Below are positions 15,836 to 24,290 of a stretch of 64,000 nt of DNA, piece after piece. The stretch is from NCBI GenBank assembly GCA_018052735.1, contig JAGPMT010000010.1, positions 1 to 64,000 on the forward strand, in the 5' to 3' direction. Below the pieces are notes generated by a model. The model made no database searches. It had not been told where the DNA came from and saw only the letters and a program-made list of their open reading frames with translations. Source of the stretch: Phycisphaerae bacterium. Lineage in GTDB: Bacteria > Planctomycetota > Phycisphaerae > Sedimentisphaerales > Anaerohalosphaeraceae. The stretch's first letter is position 1. Each line of letters starts with the position of its first letter. The translations under genes were made by a program, and so were the position numbers.

Positions 15836-18448
15836 ATGCAGACGGTACATACATTTACAGTTAAGCCTTCACTGCCGGAACAGTTGAAAGATTTGCAGGT
15901 TATTGTTCGCAATCTTTACTGGACCTGGCATTATGATATCACGGAGATCTTCCGCCGTATTGATTATGATTTGTGGAAGCAGTGTATTCATAACCCCGTC
16001 AAGATGCTGGGCATGGTTTCACAGGCCCGTCTGGAAGACTTGGCCCGAAATGAGGGCTTTCTTTATCAACTTAAACAGGCCCGTGAAACACTGGAAAAAA
16101 CACTTAATGCTCCGTCATGGTTTAACAAGATTTATGCCAGAGAAGGGCACAAGACTCTGATTGCTTATTTTTGCGCTGAATTTGGTATCCACGAGTCCAT
16201 GCCTATTTATTCTGGTGGTTTAGGTATGCTGTCAGGGGATCATCTCAAGAGTGCTTCCGACCTTGGGATTCCGCTGGTGGGAGTCGGACTGATGTACCAA
16301 AAAGGATATTTTCGTCAATATCTTAACACCGATGGCTGGCAGCAGGAGCATTATATTGACAACGATTTCCACAATATGCCGCTGGAACTGGTGCAGAAGG
16401 AAAACGGCCATCCTGTTCTGATTGGCATCCAGTTCCCCGACCGCACGGTGCAGGCCCAGATATGGAAGGCAATGATTGGGCGTACGCCTTTGTATCTGCT
16501 GGATACAAATCTGACGGTCAATTCATTCCATGACCGTACGATCACCCAGACGCTGTACGGCGGTGATTCTGAAATGCGCATCTGTCAGGAAATTGTGCTG
16601 GGGATTGGAGGCTTAAAAGCCCTTTTTGCGCTGGGATTGGAGCCGACGGTCTGTCATATGAACGAAGGCCATGCAGCATTTATGGCGCTGGAGCGGGTGC
16701 GCAAGCTCCGAAGCCGCTACAATATGACGTTTGAAGAAGCTCTTGAAGCCGCCCGTGCCAGCAATGTGTTCACTGTTCATACGCCTGTGGCGGCTGGAAA
16801 TGATGAATTTCCTGTGGAGATGATTGATAAGTATTTCAGCCATTATTATGGAACACTGGGTATTAATCGTGAACAGTTTCTGGCACTGGGACGCGTGCAT
16901 CCCAATGACAGCCATGAAAGTTTCAAAATGCCGGTATTGGCTTTGCGAACCAGCACCTACCGAAACGGTGTCAGTCAGCTCCATGGCGAGGTATCGCGGA
17001 AAATCTGGTCGGGTTTATGGCCTGAACTGCCGGTGTCGGAAATCCCCATTACCTCAATCACCAACGGCATTCATGCGAAAACTTGGCTGAGTCCCGAGCT
17101 GAATTCGCTTTACGAACGTTATTTGGGTTCCCGCTGGGCGGACGAGGCGGTCGATAAATCCATCTGGCATAATCTGGATCAGGTGCCGGATGAAGAATTA
17201 TGGCGTATTCACCAGCGCGGCAAAGAACGGCTTGTGGCATTTGCACGAACCCGGCTTAAACGTCAGCTGCAGCGTCGAGGAGCATTTCATACCGAATTGA
17301 GCTGGGCCGAAGAAGTTCTGGATCCGGAAGCTCTGACGATCGGATTTGCCCGGCGGTTTGCTACCTATAAACGCGGCAATCTGCTCTTGCGGGAGCCGCA
17401 GCGTCTTATCAAGCTGCTGTCCAATACCGAAACGCCGGTGCAGTTTATTTTTGCCGGCAAAGCCCATCCCCGCGATACGGCTGGTAAAGAAATAATTCGC
17501 CAGCTGGTGCATTTTGCTTCGGAAAATCCGGAAATTCGCCGCCGGCTGATATTTCTTGAAGATTACGATATGGATATTGCCCGTTATCTTGTGCAGGGCG
17601 TCGATGTTTGGCTTAACAACCCGCGGCGTCCGATGGAAGCCAGCGGTACCAGCGGGATGAAGGCGGCTATTAATGGCGTACTGAATATGAGTACGCTGGA
17701 CGGCTGGTGGTGTGAAGGATATATACCAGACGGCGGCTGGATTATCGGCGCCGGAGAGGAATATGATGATTTATCCTATCAAGATCAGGTAGAGTCTCAG
17801 GCAATTTACAATTTGCTTGAACAGGAAGTTGTACCGCTGTTTTTCAATCGCGGCAAAGACCGCCTGCCGCGCCGCTGGATACGCCGGATGAAGAATACCA
17901 TCAAATGGTGTGCCCCGCGATTCAATACAAGCCGAATGGTTGCGGAATACACACGCCGCTTTTATCACCCTGCGGACCTGCGCTGGCAGGAATTGACGGC
18001 CAATGAAATGGAACGCGTCAAGGCTCTGTCTCTGTGGAAGCAGAAGATACGCCAGTCTTGGTCAGATTTGCAGATACGGTCGGTTGAAACCAAAACTGTT
18101 GACGGTGAACCGGTCGGCGATTACGGTGGCAAACAGCCCGAACTGTCAGTCGGATCGCAGGTGCAGGTACAGTCGCGTGTCCATCTGGGCCGGCTCGAAC
18201 CGACAGATATATCTGTGCAGATATATTACGGCAGGGTAGATTCCTCCGGACAAATCAAAGATGGTCAGATTTCTGAAATGGCTTATGTTGATAATTCTCT
18301 GGGTCCCGAACGCGTGGGGCAGTTCAGCGGGACTATTCCCTGCCGAATTTCCGGACAGCATGGCTTTGCTCTGCGAATTCTGCCGCGGCATCCGGATTTG
18401 GTGGAACCGTATGAGTCCGGTTTGGTCCTCTGGGAAACTGGCCGATGA
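15836..18448 (+). CDS. glgP: Alpha-glucan (glycogen/maltodextrin) phosphorylase
   Basis: Releases glucose 1-phosphate from alpha-1,4-glucans. 870 aa of the short bacterial/archaeal type with an N-terminal DUF3417-like region (LYWTWHYDITEIFRRID). FCAEFGIHESMPIYSGGLG and the GDHLKSASDLG that follows are typical. The PLP lysine is in ASGTSGMKAAINGVLN; the phosphate-site segment RFATYKRGN is present. The last 120 residues form a beta-rich extension also known in this subfamily. Monocistronic: gene-free DNA upstream and a terminator 15 bases after the stop. Supplies hexose phosphate to glycolysis or to zwf. Confidence 0.94.
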   Translation: MQTVHTFTVKPSLPEQLKDLQVIVRNLYWTWHYDITEIFRRIDYDLWKQCIHNPVKMLGMVSQARLEDLARNEGFLYQLKQARETLEKTLNAPSWFNKIYAREGHKTLIAYFCAEFGIHESMPIYSGGLGMLSGDHLKSASDLGIPLVGVGLMYQKGYFRQYLNTDGWQQEHYIDNDFHNMPLELVQKENGHPVLIGIQFPDRTVQAQIWKAMIGRTPLYLLDTNLTVNSFHDRTITQTLYGGDSEMRICQEIVLGIGGLKALFALGLEPTVCHMNEGHAAFMALERVRKLRSRYNMTFEEALEAARASNVFTVHTPVAAGNDEFPVEMIDKYFSHYYGTLGINREQFLALGRVHPNDSHESFKMPVLALRTSTYRNGVSQLHGEVSRKIWSGLWPELPVSEIPITSITNGIHAKTWLSPELNSLYERYLGSRWADEAVDKSIWHNLDQVPDEELWRIHQRGKERLVAFARTRLKRQLQRRGAFHTELSWAEEVLDPEALTIGFARRFATYKRGNLLLREPQRLIKLLSNTETPVQFIFAGKAHPRDTAGKEIIRQLVHFASENPEIRRRLIFLEDYDMDIARYLVQGVDVWLNNPRRPMEASGTSGMKAAINGVLNMSTLDGWWCEGYIPDGGWIIGAGEEYDDLSYQDQVESQAIYNLLEQEVVPLFFNRGKDRLPRRWIRRMKNTIKWCAPRFNTSRMVAEYTRRFYHPADLRWQELTANEMERVKALSLWKQKIRQSWSDLQIRSVETKTVDGEPVGDYGGKQPELSVGSQVQVQSRVHLGRLEPTDISVQIYYGRVDSSGQIKDGQISEMAYVDNSLGPERVGQFSGTIPCRISGQHGFALRILPRHPDLVEPYESGLVLWETGR

Positions 18449-18463
18449 CAAACCTTTAAGCGT

Positions 18464-18493
18464 AAAAGCCGTATTTTCAAATACGGCTTTTTT
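18464..18493 (+). terminator. Intrinsic terminator after glgP
   Basis: GCCGTATTT (18468-18476) pairs with AAATACGGC (18479-18487); the loop is very short and a run of six T follows (18488-18493). An A-tract precedes the stem, so it may also stop minus-strand transcription from 18530. Confidence 0.9.
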
Positions 18494-18529
18494 GACATAT
18501 GCGTTTTCCTGAGTAAAGTCGGCAGATCT

Positions 18530-19648
18530 CTACGGCATACAGTTCAAATAGGGATTGGCACAATCCAGCCACGAATTGGCAATGACTGCTAAATCGTTCA
18601 GGTCGATAATACAATCATCCGTTGCATCACCTTTCAGCGGGCATTCGTAAATCGAGAAGGCTGCATTGTTGGCATCCATAACGGCCGGATTGCCCATGTT
18701 GGTTATCCGTATCAAACCATTATCTGTATTGAGCACGGGTACCTGCCAGACATAGCGGCCGCTGTTGCCGATATTAGGAGGGTATACCCCAGACCAGCTC
18801 TGTCCGTTATCTGTCGAAAATTCGATTAAAACATTATTAATTGTGCCTGTTGACTGCCATTCTATAGGATAGAAACTGCCGCTTTTGATGACTTCTGTTC
18901 CATTGGGAGCAATCAGTGTCAATGTAGACGGTGCCGGAGCAACTGTCCGAAGCGAATTCAGATTCTGCTGGCCCCATTGATTGGGTTGGCCGAATGTGCT
19001 CAATTTGTCATCACCATCATAATCGGCAGAGTTGGCAGCAGTTGTCGAGGATGGATTTGCTTTCAGCTTGAAAACTTCGTCGCTGCCGATTCCAGCAGCA
19101 GGGCTGATGCCTTCACCGGCAGGTCCAAAAATTATTGCCCCAGCTGCATTTCGAATGCGAAGCTGCCAATTGGAGCTGCTGACAGGAAAGCTGGATGCCT
19201 CGATATAACGGCCGTCGGCGGTGTTATTGGCCTGAACGTTAATCCACCAGTCGCCGTCAGCGGGGTTGTAGCTGATATCGCTGGGAACATCTTCAGAAAC
19301 TGTAATAATCGTTCCGCTTCTTAAATCAGACCAAATGCTGTGATTGGTCAGGTCAAGCGTTTCATCGAGAACGTCGTTCTCATAAATATCCAGTTTCCAG
19401 TTGCGCATATCCAGATGGTCAGTAATAACAATCAATTCAAACCAGTCGCCGCCATTACCCATAATCCGGCCAAAGTAGTAGTCCGATGCCCTTCCTCCCT
19501 TTGCGTCTGCGGCAAATGTCCCGCCGCCCAAGAACGTATCGGGAGCAACAGCATTGTATTCATTAAGAATAACAGCAGCGCAGAAAGCAGCTTGTGCTAA
19601 ACTCAAGCAAAAGTAAATGAAGGCACATTTCTTAACTGAAGATTTCAT
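18530..19648 (-). CDS. Secreted protein with lamin-tail-like N-terminus and dockerin-type C-terminus
   Basis: 372 aa with a signal peptide (about 1-24, cut after a small-residue stretch near FCAA). Residues 25-130 start VILNEYNAV and contain WFELIVITDHLDMRNW, the pattern of lamin-tail (LTD) domains of secreted bacterial proteins. Residues about 245-335 form an Ig-like domain (PNGTEVIKSGSFYPIEWQS, then FSTDNGQSW). The last 35 residues read GDATDDCIIDLNDLAVIANS followed by WLDC: one dockerin-like EF-hand repeat of the sort abundant in Phycisphaerae. Extracellular role, perhaps surface or polysaccharide-complex attachment; no catalytic domain is evident. Ribosome site GGAGAGGTGA lies ahead of the ATG. 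Confidence 0.82.
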   Translation of the reverse strand: MKSSVKKCAFIYFCLSLAQAAFCAAVILNEYNAVAPDTFLGGGTFAADAKGGRASDYYFGRIMGNGGDWFELIVITDHLDMRNWKLDIYENDVLDETLDLTNHSIWSDLRSGTIITVSEDVPSDISYNPADGDWWINVQANNTADGRYIEASSFPVSSSNWQLRIRNAAGAIIFGPAGEGISPAAGIGSDEVFKLKANPSSTTAANSADYDGDDKLSTFGQPNQWGQQNLNSLRTVAPAPSTLTLIAPNGTEVIKSGSFYPIEWQSTGTINNVLIEFSTDNGQSWSGVYPPNIGNSGRYVWQVPVLNTDNGLIRITNMGNPAVMDANNAAFSIYECPLKGDATDDCIIDLNDLAVIANSWLDCANPYLNCMP

Positions 19649-19694
19649 CTGTCACCTCTCCGAAAACAAAGTCCCCACAAAGATGAATGAACAT

Positions 19695-19711
19695 TTCAGG
19701 ATAATCCTGAA
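19695..19711. promoter_or_regulatory. Perfect 17-base palindrome in the 5' leader of the dockerin-type protein
   Basis: TTCAGGAT-A-ATCCTGAA: two 8-base arms around one base, 15 bases downstream of the -10 box and about 45 bases before the start codon of the minus-strand gene. The position fits a repressor operator or a short mRNA hairpin; there is no T-tract, so it is not a terminator. Confidence 0.6.
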
Positions 19712-19725
19712 TGTACTAAATATAT

Positions 19726-19754
19726 ATACTATAAAAAACGCCCGAAATTGTCAA
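19726..19754 (-). promoter_or_regulatory. Promoter for the dockerin-type secreted protein
   Basis: On the minus strand a perfect TTGACA (19749-19754), 17-base spacer and TAGTAT (19726-19731). The transcript would begin just before the palindrome at 19695-19711, giving a leader of about 70 bases. Confidence 0.7.
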
Positions 19755-19815
19755 GATTTTTCCATCTTGTTGTTGTCATTCAGAGAAAGAAGACATACTA
19801 TTTTTCTGTTTTGTT

Positions 19816-20934
19816 TTAGATAAAGAGATTGCATATAATCTTTTGATATAATTCTTTGGCTTTTTTGAGTTCATTTATTCCTATATATTCATTGGGTTTA
19901 TGGCACAGTGTACTATCGCCCGGGCCCAAAATTACAATAGACTTACTAAGTTGCGCAAATAGAGGACCATCAGTTGTAAAGCCGGCCGCATATGTTTTGG
20001 CTGTGCCCGAAGCTCTGCAAACAGTCTGGATGAATGGATTATCTTCAGGTGTTTCCATAGATGGACAGGTTCGCAGAATAGAGACAGACGCCTCAAAATC
20101 AGGATCAACAGCTTTCACTTGGTCCAGCATTGATTCAATTAGCTTCACTATATCCTGATGCTCTTGATTGGGCAATGTACGAATATCAAGTTCAAGAGTG
20201 CATTTGTCTGGTATTATATTAGTGGCACTGCCGCCCATTATACGATTAGGACTGACAGAACAACCGCCCAATAGTGGATGTGGAATATGCGGAATAGCCC
20301 ACTTTTCAATATGATTGAGTAATTCATTCATTTTTCTTATAGCATTGATACCAAGATGCGGCATTGAGCCGTGAGCCGTTTTGCCAAATGTCTCGATTTT
20401 GACCCAAAGAATGCCCCGATGTGCACGCATTATTTTAAGATCCGTCGGCTCTGGAATTAATATGCCTATTACATTGCTGATGTTCTGACGGACTGTTTCA
20501 ACGAATCGTTTGACTCCGCAGCTGTCAGTTTCTTCGCCGGCAGTGGCGGCCAGAATAACACGGCCTTTCAAATCTTTTTTTTCACAAAATATTTGACGCA
20601 TAGCATCTGCTGCAGCACAAAGTCCCCCCAGCATATCCGCAGCGCCGCGGCCATATATTTTTCCATCTTTTTCTACTGGTTTGAATGGTTCTGTGGTCCA
20701 CTGTTGGCTGTTTGCTGGCACCACATCAATATGGGCTCCAATTACAAGAGCTGGAATGTCAGGTTTTTGCTGCCCTATGGATGCGATGACATTGGCACGG
20801 TTATGATCCCATAAATCGATTTGAACAGGGATACCATGTTGTTGGAAGTAATTTAAAAGTACGGCGGCAGCATTATATTCTCCGTTTTCGAGGGTTGGAG
20901 CTGCTGTAATCAAGTTTTTTAACAAATCTTTCAT
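19816..20934 (-). CDS. M20-family metallopeptidase (ArgE/DapE-like deacylase)
   Basis: Zinc enzyme of the acetylornithine deacetylase/succinyl-diaminopimelate desuccinylase group. The metal and catalytic motifs are seen: GAHIDVVP (His ligand and Asp), GRGAADMLGG (bridging Asp), TAGEETDSCG (Glu base and Glu ligand). A dimerisation domain follows around residues 175-285 (AHRGILWVKIETFGKTAHGS). 372 aa, no signal peptide, cytoplasmic. Substrate cannot be fixed from sequence; argH is 4 kb away on the other strand, so ArgE is possible but unproven. Weak ribosome site cAGGGc. Confidence 0.88.
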   Translation of the reverse strand: MKDLLKNLITAAPTLENGEYNAAAVLLNYFQQHGIPVQIDLWDHNRANVIASIGQQKPDIPALVIGAHIDVVPANSQQWTTEPFKPVEKDGKIYGRGAADMLGGLCAAADAMRQIFCEKKDLKGRVILAATAGEETDSCGVKRFVETVRQNISNVIGILIPEPTDLKIMRAHRGILWVKIETFGKTAHGSMPHLGINAIRKMNELLNHIEKWAIPHIPHPLLGGCSVSPNRIMGGSATNIIPDKCTLELDIRTLPNQEHQDIVKLIESMLDQVKAVDPDFEASVSILRTCPSMETPEDNPFIQTVCRASGTAKTYAAGFTTDGPLFAQLSKSIVILGPGDSTLCHKPNEYIGINELKKAKELYQKIICNLFI

Positions 20935-21047
20935 AAAAGCCCTGAAATATCTTATATTACGGTTTCCGCTTTTTTAATAAAGGTATAAAATTATACAGTT
21001 TTTTGTTTTGAATTGCGATGCAAATTGGAAAAAGGCAAAAAAATCTG

Positions 21048-21076
21048 TTGCAGAAGCTTTTAATTATATCATAATA
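21048..21076 (+). promoter_or_regulatory. Possible promoter for the zinc-ribbon/RNase H-PurN pair
   Basis: TTGCAG (21048-21053), 17-base spacer, ATAATA (21071-21076), about 50 bases ahead of the start codon in an AT-rich divergent region. Confidence 0.4.
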
Positions 21077-21128
21077 CAACACTTGGAATTATGGGTGGGG
21101 ATATTTACAAGTTAAAAAAGGATGTCGA

Positions 21129-21869
21129 ATGGGACCGGTTTTACATGGGTTAATTAAACTGCAGCGTGTGGAAAATCGTCTTCGGGCGATCAAAACAAAA
21201 CTGGCCAGATGCCGAAGAGGCGTATTGTTTCAAGAAAATCAGCTGCGGACACTCCAAAGCGGGCTTGAAGCAAAACAGGAGGAAATCAAACTGGCCAGAC
21301 TCCAAGTCAGCCGTCTGGAACTGGAATTGAAGGAGCGGGATGAGCAAATCAGCAAACTTCGCAATCAGTTAAATTTAGCACGCACTAACAAAGAGTATTC
21401 TGCGCTGCTGACAGAGCTGAATACTGCCAAAGCAGACGATTCCAAGCTTGAAACACAAGTCTTGGAGATGATGAAGAATATCGAAGCAGATGAAGCTGCC
21501 TGCGAGGAAATCAAAAAGCAAATAGAGACCCAACGTGTTAAAGTAGATGAGGTTCGCAAGGAAGCGGAAGCCAAAACTGCCGAACTTGAAAAGGATATTG
21601 CTGAAATTCAGGCCGAGTGGGATGCCGCTGCCCGTGATATTCCGCCGGCAGCATTGGCAATATTCAGCCGGGTAGCCGAAAATTATGATGGAGAAGCAAT
21701 GGCAGAGGTGGAACGAGTCGATGAGAACTCTTCCTCTTACAGCTGCGGCGGCTGTTTTATGGGAATTCCTGCTGAAGTAGTGAATGTTTTAAGCGGCAAG
21801 AAAGACGATATTATCCGCTGCAGCAATTGCACGCGGATTTTATACGTCAAAGAAGCCGAAAATCAATAA
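21129..21869 (+). CDS. Coiled-coil protein with C4-type zinc ribbon (DUF164/CdsZ type)
   Basis: 246 aa, cytoplasmic. Residues 5-165 are a long heptad-rich antiparallel coiled coil; the C-terminal ribbon has SCGGCFMGIP and RCSNCTRIL, four cysteines for one zinc. This fits the widespread C4 zinc-ribbon family, whose chlamydial member is secretion-associated and whose other members are often encoded beside RNase H genes. Here too an RNase H domain gene follows after 67 bases, supporting a shared transcript. Confidence 0.88.
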   Translation: MGPVLHGLIKLQRVENRLRAIKTKLARCRRGVLFQENQLRTLQSGLEAKQEEIKLARLQVSRLELELKERDEQISKLRNQLNLARTNKEYSALLTELNTAKADDSKLETQVLEMMKNIEADEAACEEIKKQIETQRVKVDEVRKEAEAKTAELEKDIAEIQAEWDAAARDIPPAALAIFSRVAENYDGEAMAEVERVDENSSSYSCGGCFMGIPAEVVNVLSGKKDDIIRCSNCTRILYVKEAENQ

Positions 21870-21936
21870 GCCTTAGACGGTATTTTTTAATGCCTCGTGC
21901 TGTTTTCTGGCAAGGCAGCATTCCAAGAGAATAAAC

Positions 21937-22998
21937 GTGGGTCAGCAAGTCGAACTTTTTACAGATGGAGGCAGCCGCGGCAATCCCGGACCGGCGGCTG
22001 CAGCTTTTATTTTGAAAGATGAAAACGGACGCTCCATTTTGGCCCGCGGTCTGTTTCTCGGGCAAACCACCAATAATATTGCGGAATATACCGCTGTCAA
22101 GGAAGGTTTGACAGCCGCACAACAGCAGGGGGCTCGATCGATACGCCTGTTTAGCGACAGCCAGCTGCTGGTGCGGCAGTTGAACGGCCAGTATAAGGTC
22201 AGAAGCAGCAATCTGCGTTCTCTTTATGGCGATTGTATGAATTTGCTGAAGTCTTTTGATTCATGGCAGGTTAATTATATTCCGCGAGAGAGAAATACCG
22301 AAGCTGATACTCTTGTCAATCGGGCAATGGACCAAAAAGGCGATGTGAATGCCATAGCGCAAAGGCCTAATCCGAAAGGCAAAACGCTGCGTTTGGGCAT
22401 CCTGCTGAGCGGGGGGGGACGCACAATGGTCAACATTCAGGATCAAATCAAAGCCGGCTGTCTGAATGCTCAAATCGTTTTGGTAATCAGTTCTCGATCT
22501 GATGTTGCTGGCAATGAACGGGCGAGGCAAATCGGTCTGGAACCGGTGATCATCCGAAAAAAAGATTATCCGGATATCGCAGATTTCAGTTGTCGTATTG
22601 CCGAAGAACTCGATAAAGCAAATGTGGATTTGGTCATTCAGGCCGGCTGGCTGTGCCTGTGGCAAATACCCCCGCAGTATGAAAACCGCGTGATGAATAT
22701 CCACCCGGCGCTTCTGCCGGCCTTTGGCGGCAAAGGAATGTGGGGCCATCATGTGCATCAAGCAGTCTTGAAGGCTGGCTGCAAAGTGTCCGGCTGCACC
22801 GTGCATTTCTGTACCAATGAGTATGATGCCGGCCCGATTATCATTCAGCGGGTCTGTGAGGTCAAAGACGACGATGACGCAGATTCTTTAGCAGCACGCG
22901 TCTTTGAACAGGAATGCATCGCATACCCCGAAGCGATCCGATTATTCTCCGAAGGGCGGCTCAAAATTATCGATGGAGTGGTAAAAAGAAACGGCTGA
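21937..22998 (+). CDS. RNase HI-like / phosphoribosylglycinamide formyltransferase fusion
   Basis: 353 aa, one uninterrupted frame holding two unrelated enzymes. Residues 1-135 are a type 1 RNase H of the RVT_3 kind: catalytic acids in LFTDGGSRGNPGP, NNIAEYTAVKEGL, LFSDSQLLVRQL and RNTEADTLVNRAMD, all four present. After a short Lys/Pro linker, residues 148-345 are PurN (formyl transfer from 10-formyl-THF in purine synthesis): LLSGGGRTM, the catalytic Asn and His in MNIHPALLP, and the conserved Asp in YDAGPIIIQ. GTG start. Both active sites look intact, so this is a real bifunctional protein and not a remnant. No other pur gene is adjacent. Confidence 0.93.
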   Translation: MGQQVELFTDGGSRGNPGPAAAAFILKDENGRSILARGLFLGQTTNNIAEYTAVKEGLTAAQQQGARSIRLFSDSQLLVRQLNGQYKVRSSNLRSLYGDCMNLLKSFDSWQVNYIPRERNTEADTLVNRAMDQKGDVNAIAQRPNPKGKTLRLGILLSGGGRTMVNIQDQIKAGCLNAQIVLVISSRSDVAGNERARQIGLEPVIIRKKDYPDIADFSCRIAEELDKANVDLVIQAGWLCLWQIPPQYENRVMNIHPALLPAFGGKGMWGHHVHQAVLKAGCKVSGCTVHFCTNEYDAGPIIIQRVCEVKDDDDADSLAARVFEQECIAYPEAIRLFSEGRLKIIDGVVKRNG

Positions 22999-23060
22999 GT
23001 TTGCATCCGCCGTCTGACTATTTGCAGGACGACTCTCTCTGAAGCTTTTATTAGGCTTTT

Positions 23061-24143
23061 TTATTTGCCGTCCCAGAGATAGAGCAGCCGCGGAGCAGCC
23101 AGTTTTTCAAGAATTTCTGATTCGAGGTTAATCCGGTTTCTGCTTTGTGCCCCGAGCATTGACCAGAGCGAAAAGACTTCCTGATAGGTTACAACCTGTG
23201 CATTGGAAATATTTGCCATCTGCTGGGCCTTTTCAACAGCAGCATCAAAATAGCCGATATCGTCGATCAGCTTCTTTTCATAGGCTTCCGGTGCTGTAAA
23301 AATACTGCCGTCGGCTAACCGCCGGATGGCATCTTTGGTGAGCACATCCTTTCGCCCTTCGGCGACCAAGTCTACAAATCGCTCATAAGCGGGTGTTATG
23401 ACTTTTTCGGTCAGATATTGTTTTTCCTCTTCGGTGGTTTCGCTAAACATACTGGGCCAGTCTTTTCGCTGACCGCTTTTGAGGGTTACAGGATTGATGC
23501 CAAGTTTCTCTTCCAGCAGTCCTTTGATGACCAAATGGTTCATAATTACCCCGATTGAGCCGGTAATAACCGTAGGTTCAGCCATAATCTGATCGCAGGC
23601 GACGGCTGAATAATAACCGCCCGATGCCGCCACAGACTGCATAAAACCAAGCACCGGCTTTCCGGTGTTCTGTTTAAAGCGGCGGATGTAATAATGAATC
23701 TGATCGCTGGATGATACGGCCCCGCCAGGGCTGTCAATCAGGACAATCAGCCCTTTAACAGCATTATCTTCTTCGGCGGTTTTAAGCTGCCGTCTGACCC
23801 ACTCGCTCATTGAATCGTCAATAATTCCCTTGATGCTGATTACAGCAATTTTTTTGGTGCGGGCTCCGTCGATTATTGTTTTTTCAACGACTCCTTCGTC
23901 GCTGCTTGAAACACCTCCCACAAGAACGGCCCCCATACCAATCATGGCTAGGAGCATAATCCCGTTGGCCAGAAGCGATAGGGTAATAACGATGCCCCAG
24001 AAGATTTTCCAGCCGGTCCCTTTTTTCTTGGGAGCCGGTTCATAAACCATATTGCTAAAGTCCGGAATATTGCAGGCCGGAGGCAGACTCGAAGACAGCT
24101 GCTCTGTTGGCGATTGCTGGGACGAATTGGAGTTAGATTCCAT
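23061..24143 (-). CDS. sppA: Signal peptide peptidase SppA (S49 serine protease)
   Basis: Membrane-anchored protease that clears cleaved signal peptides and other peptides from the membrane. About 45 polar cytoplasmic residues, one membrane helix (about 47-76), then a single S49 domain: IDSPGGAVSSSDQI, nucleophile Ser in SVAASGGYYSA and the general-base Lys in SGQRKDWPS. 360 aa matches the short (one-domain) type. It is convergent with the fusion gene upstream and shares a divergent promoter region with the acyltransferase gene. Confidence 0.93.
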   Translation of the reverse strand: MESNSNSSQQSPTEQLSSSLPPACNIPDFSNMVYEPAPKKKGTGWKIFWGIVITLSLLANGIMLLAMIGMGAVLVGGVSSSDEGVVEKTIIDGARTKKIAVISIKGIIDDSMSEWVRRQLKTAEEDNAVKGLIVLIDSPGGAVSSSDQIHYYIRRFKQNTGKPVLGFMQSVAASGGYYSAVACDQIMAEPTVITGSIGVIMNHLVIKGLLEEKLGINPVTLKSGQRKDWPSMFSETTEEEKQYLTEKVITPAYERFVDLVAEGRKDVLTKDAIRRLADGSIFTAPEAYEKKLIDDIGYFDAAVEKAQQMANISNAQVVTYQEVFSLWSMLGAQSRNRINLESEILEKLAAPRLLYLWDGK

Positions 24144-24182
24144 CTTTTTTGCCTTTCGTATTTATCAATTATATGTTTCCTA

Positions 24183-24211
24183 ATTATACGCAGATATGTT
24201 TGGGCTGTCAA
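24183..24211 (-). promoter_or_regulatory. Consensus sigma70 promoter for sppA
   Basis: Minus strand TTGACA (24206-24211), exactly 17 bases, TATAAT (24183-24188). All 12 bases match the consensus, about 40 bases ahead of the start codon. Confidence 0.85.
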
Positions 24212-24218
24212 TCAAAGC

Positions 24219-24246
24219 TTGACAGGCGACATTATAACACCATAAT
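24219..24246 (+). promoter_or_regulatory. Promoter for the lipid A acyltransferase gene
   Basis: TTGACA (24219-24224), 16-base spacer, CATAAT (24241-24246), 45 bases ahead of the ATG. Its -35 lies 7 bases from the -35 of the divergent sppA promoter, so the two polymerases would compete or share control. Confidence 0.65.
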
Positions 24247-24290
24247 AGGGCATACGAATCACAATATAATCAATATACTATATCGCAAAA

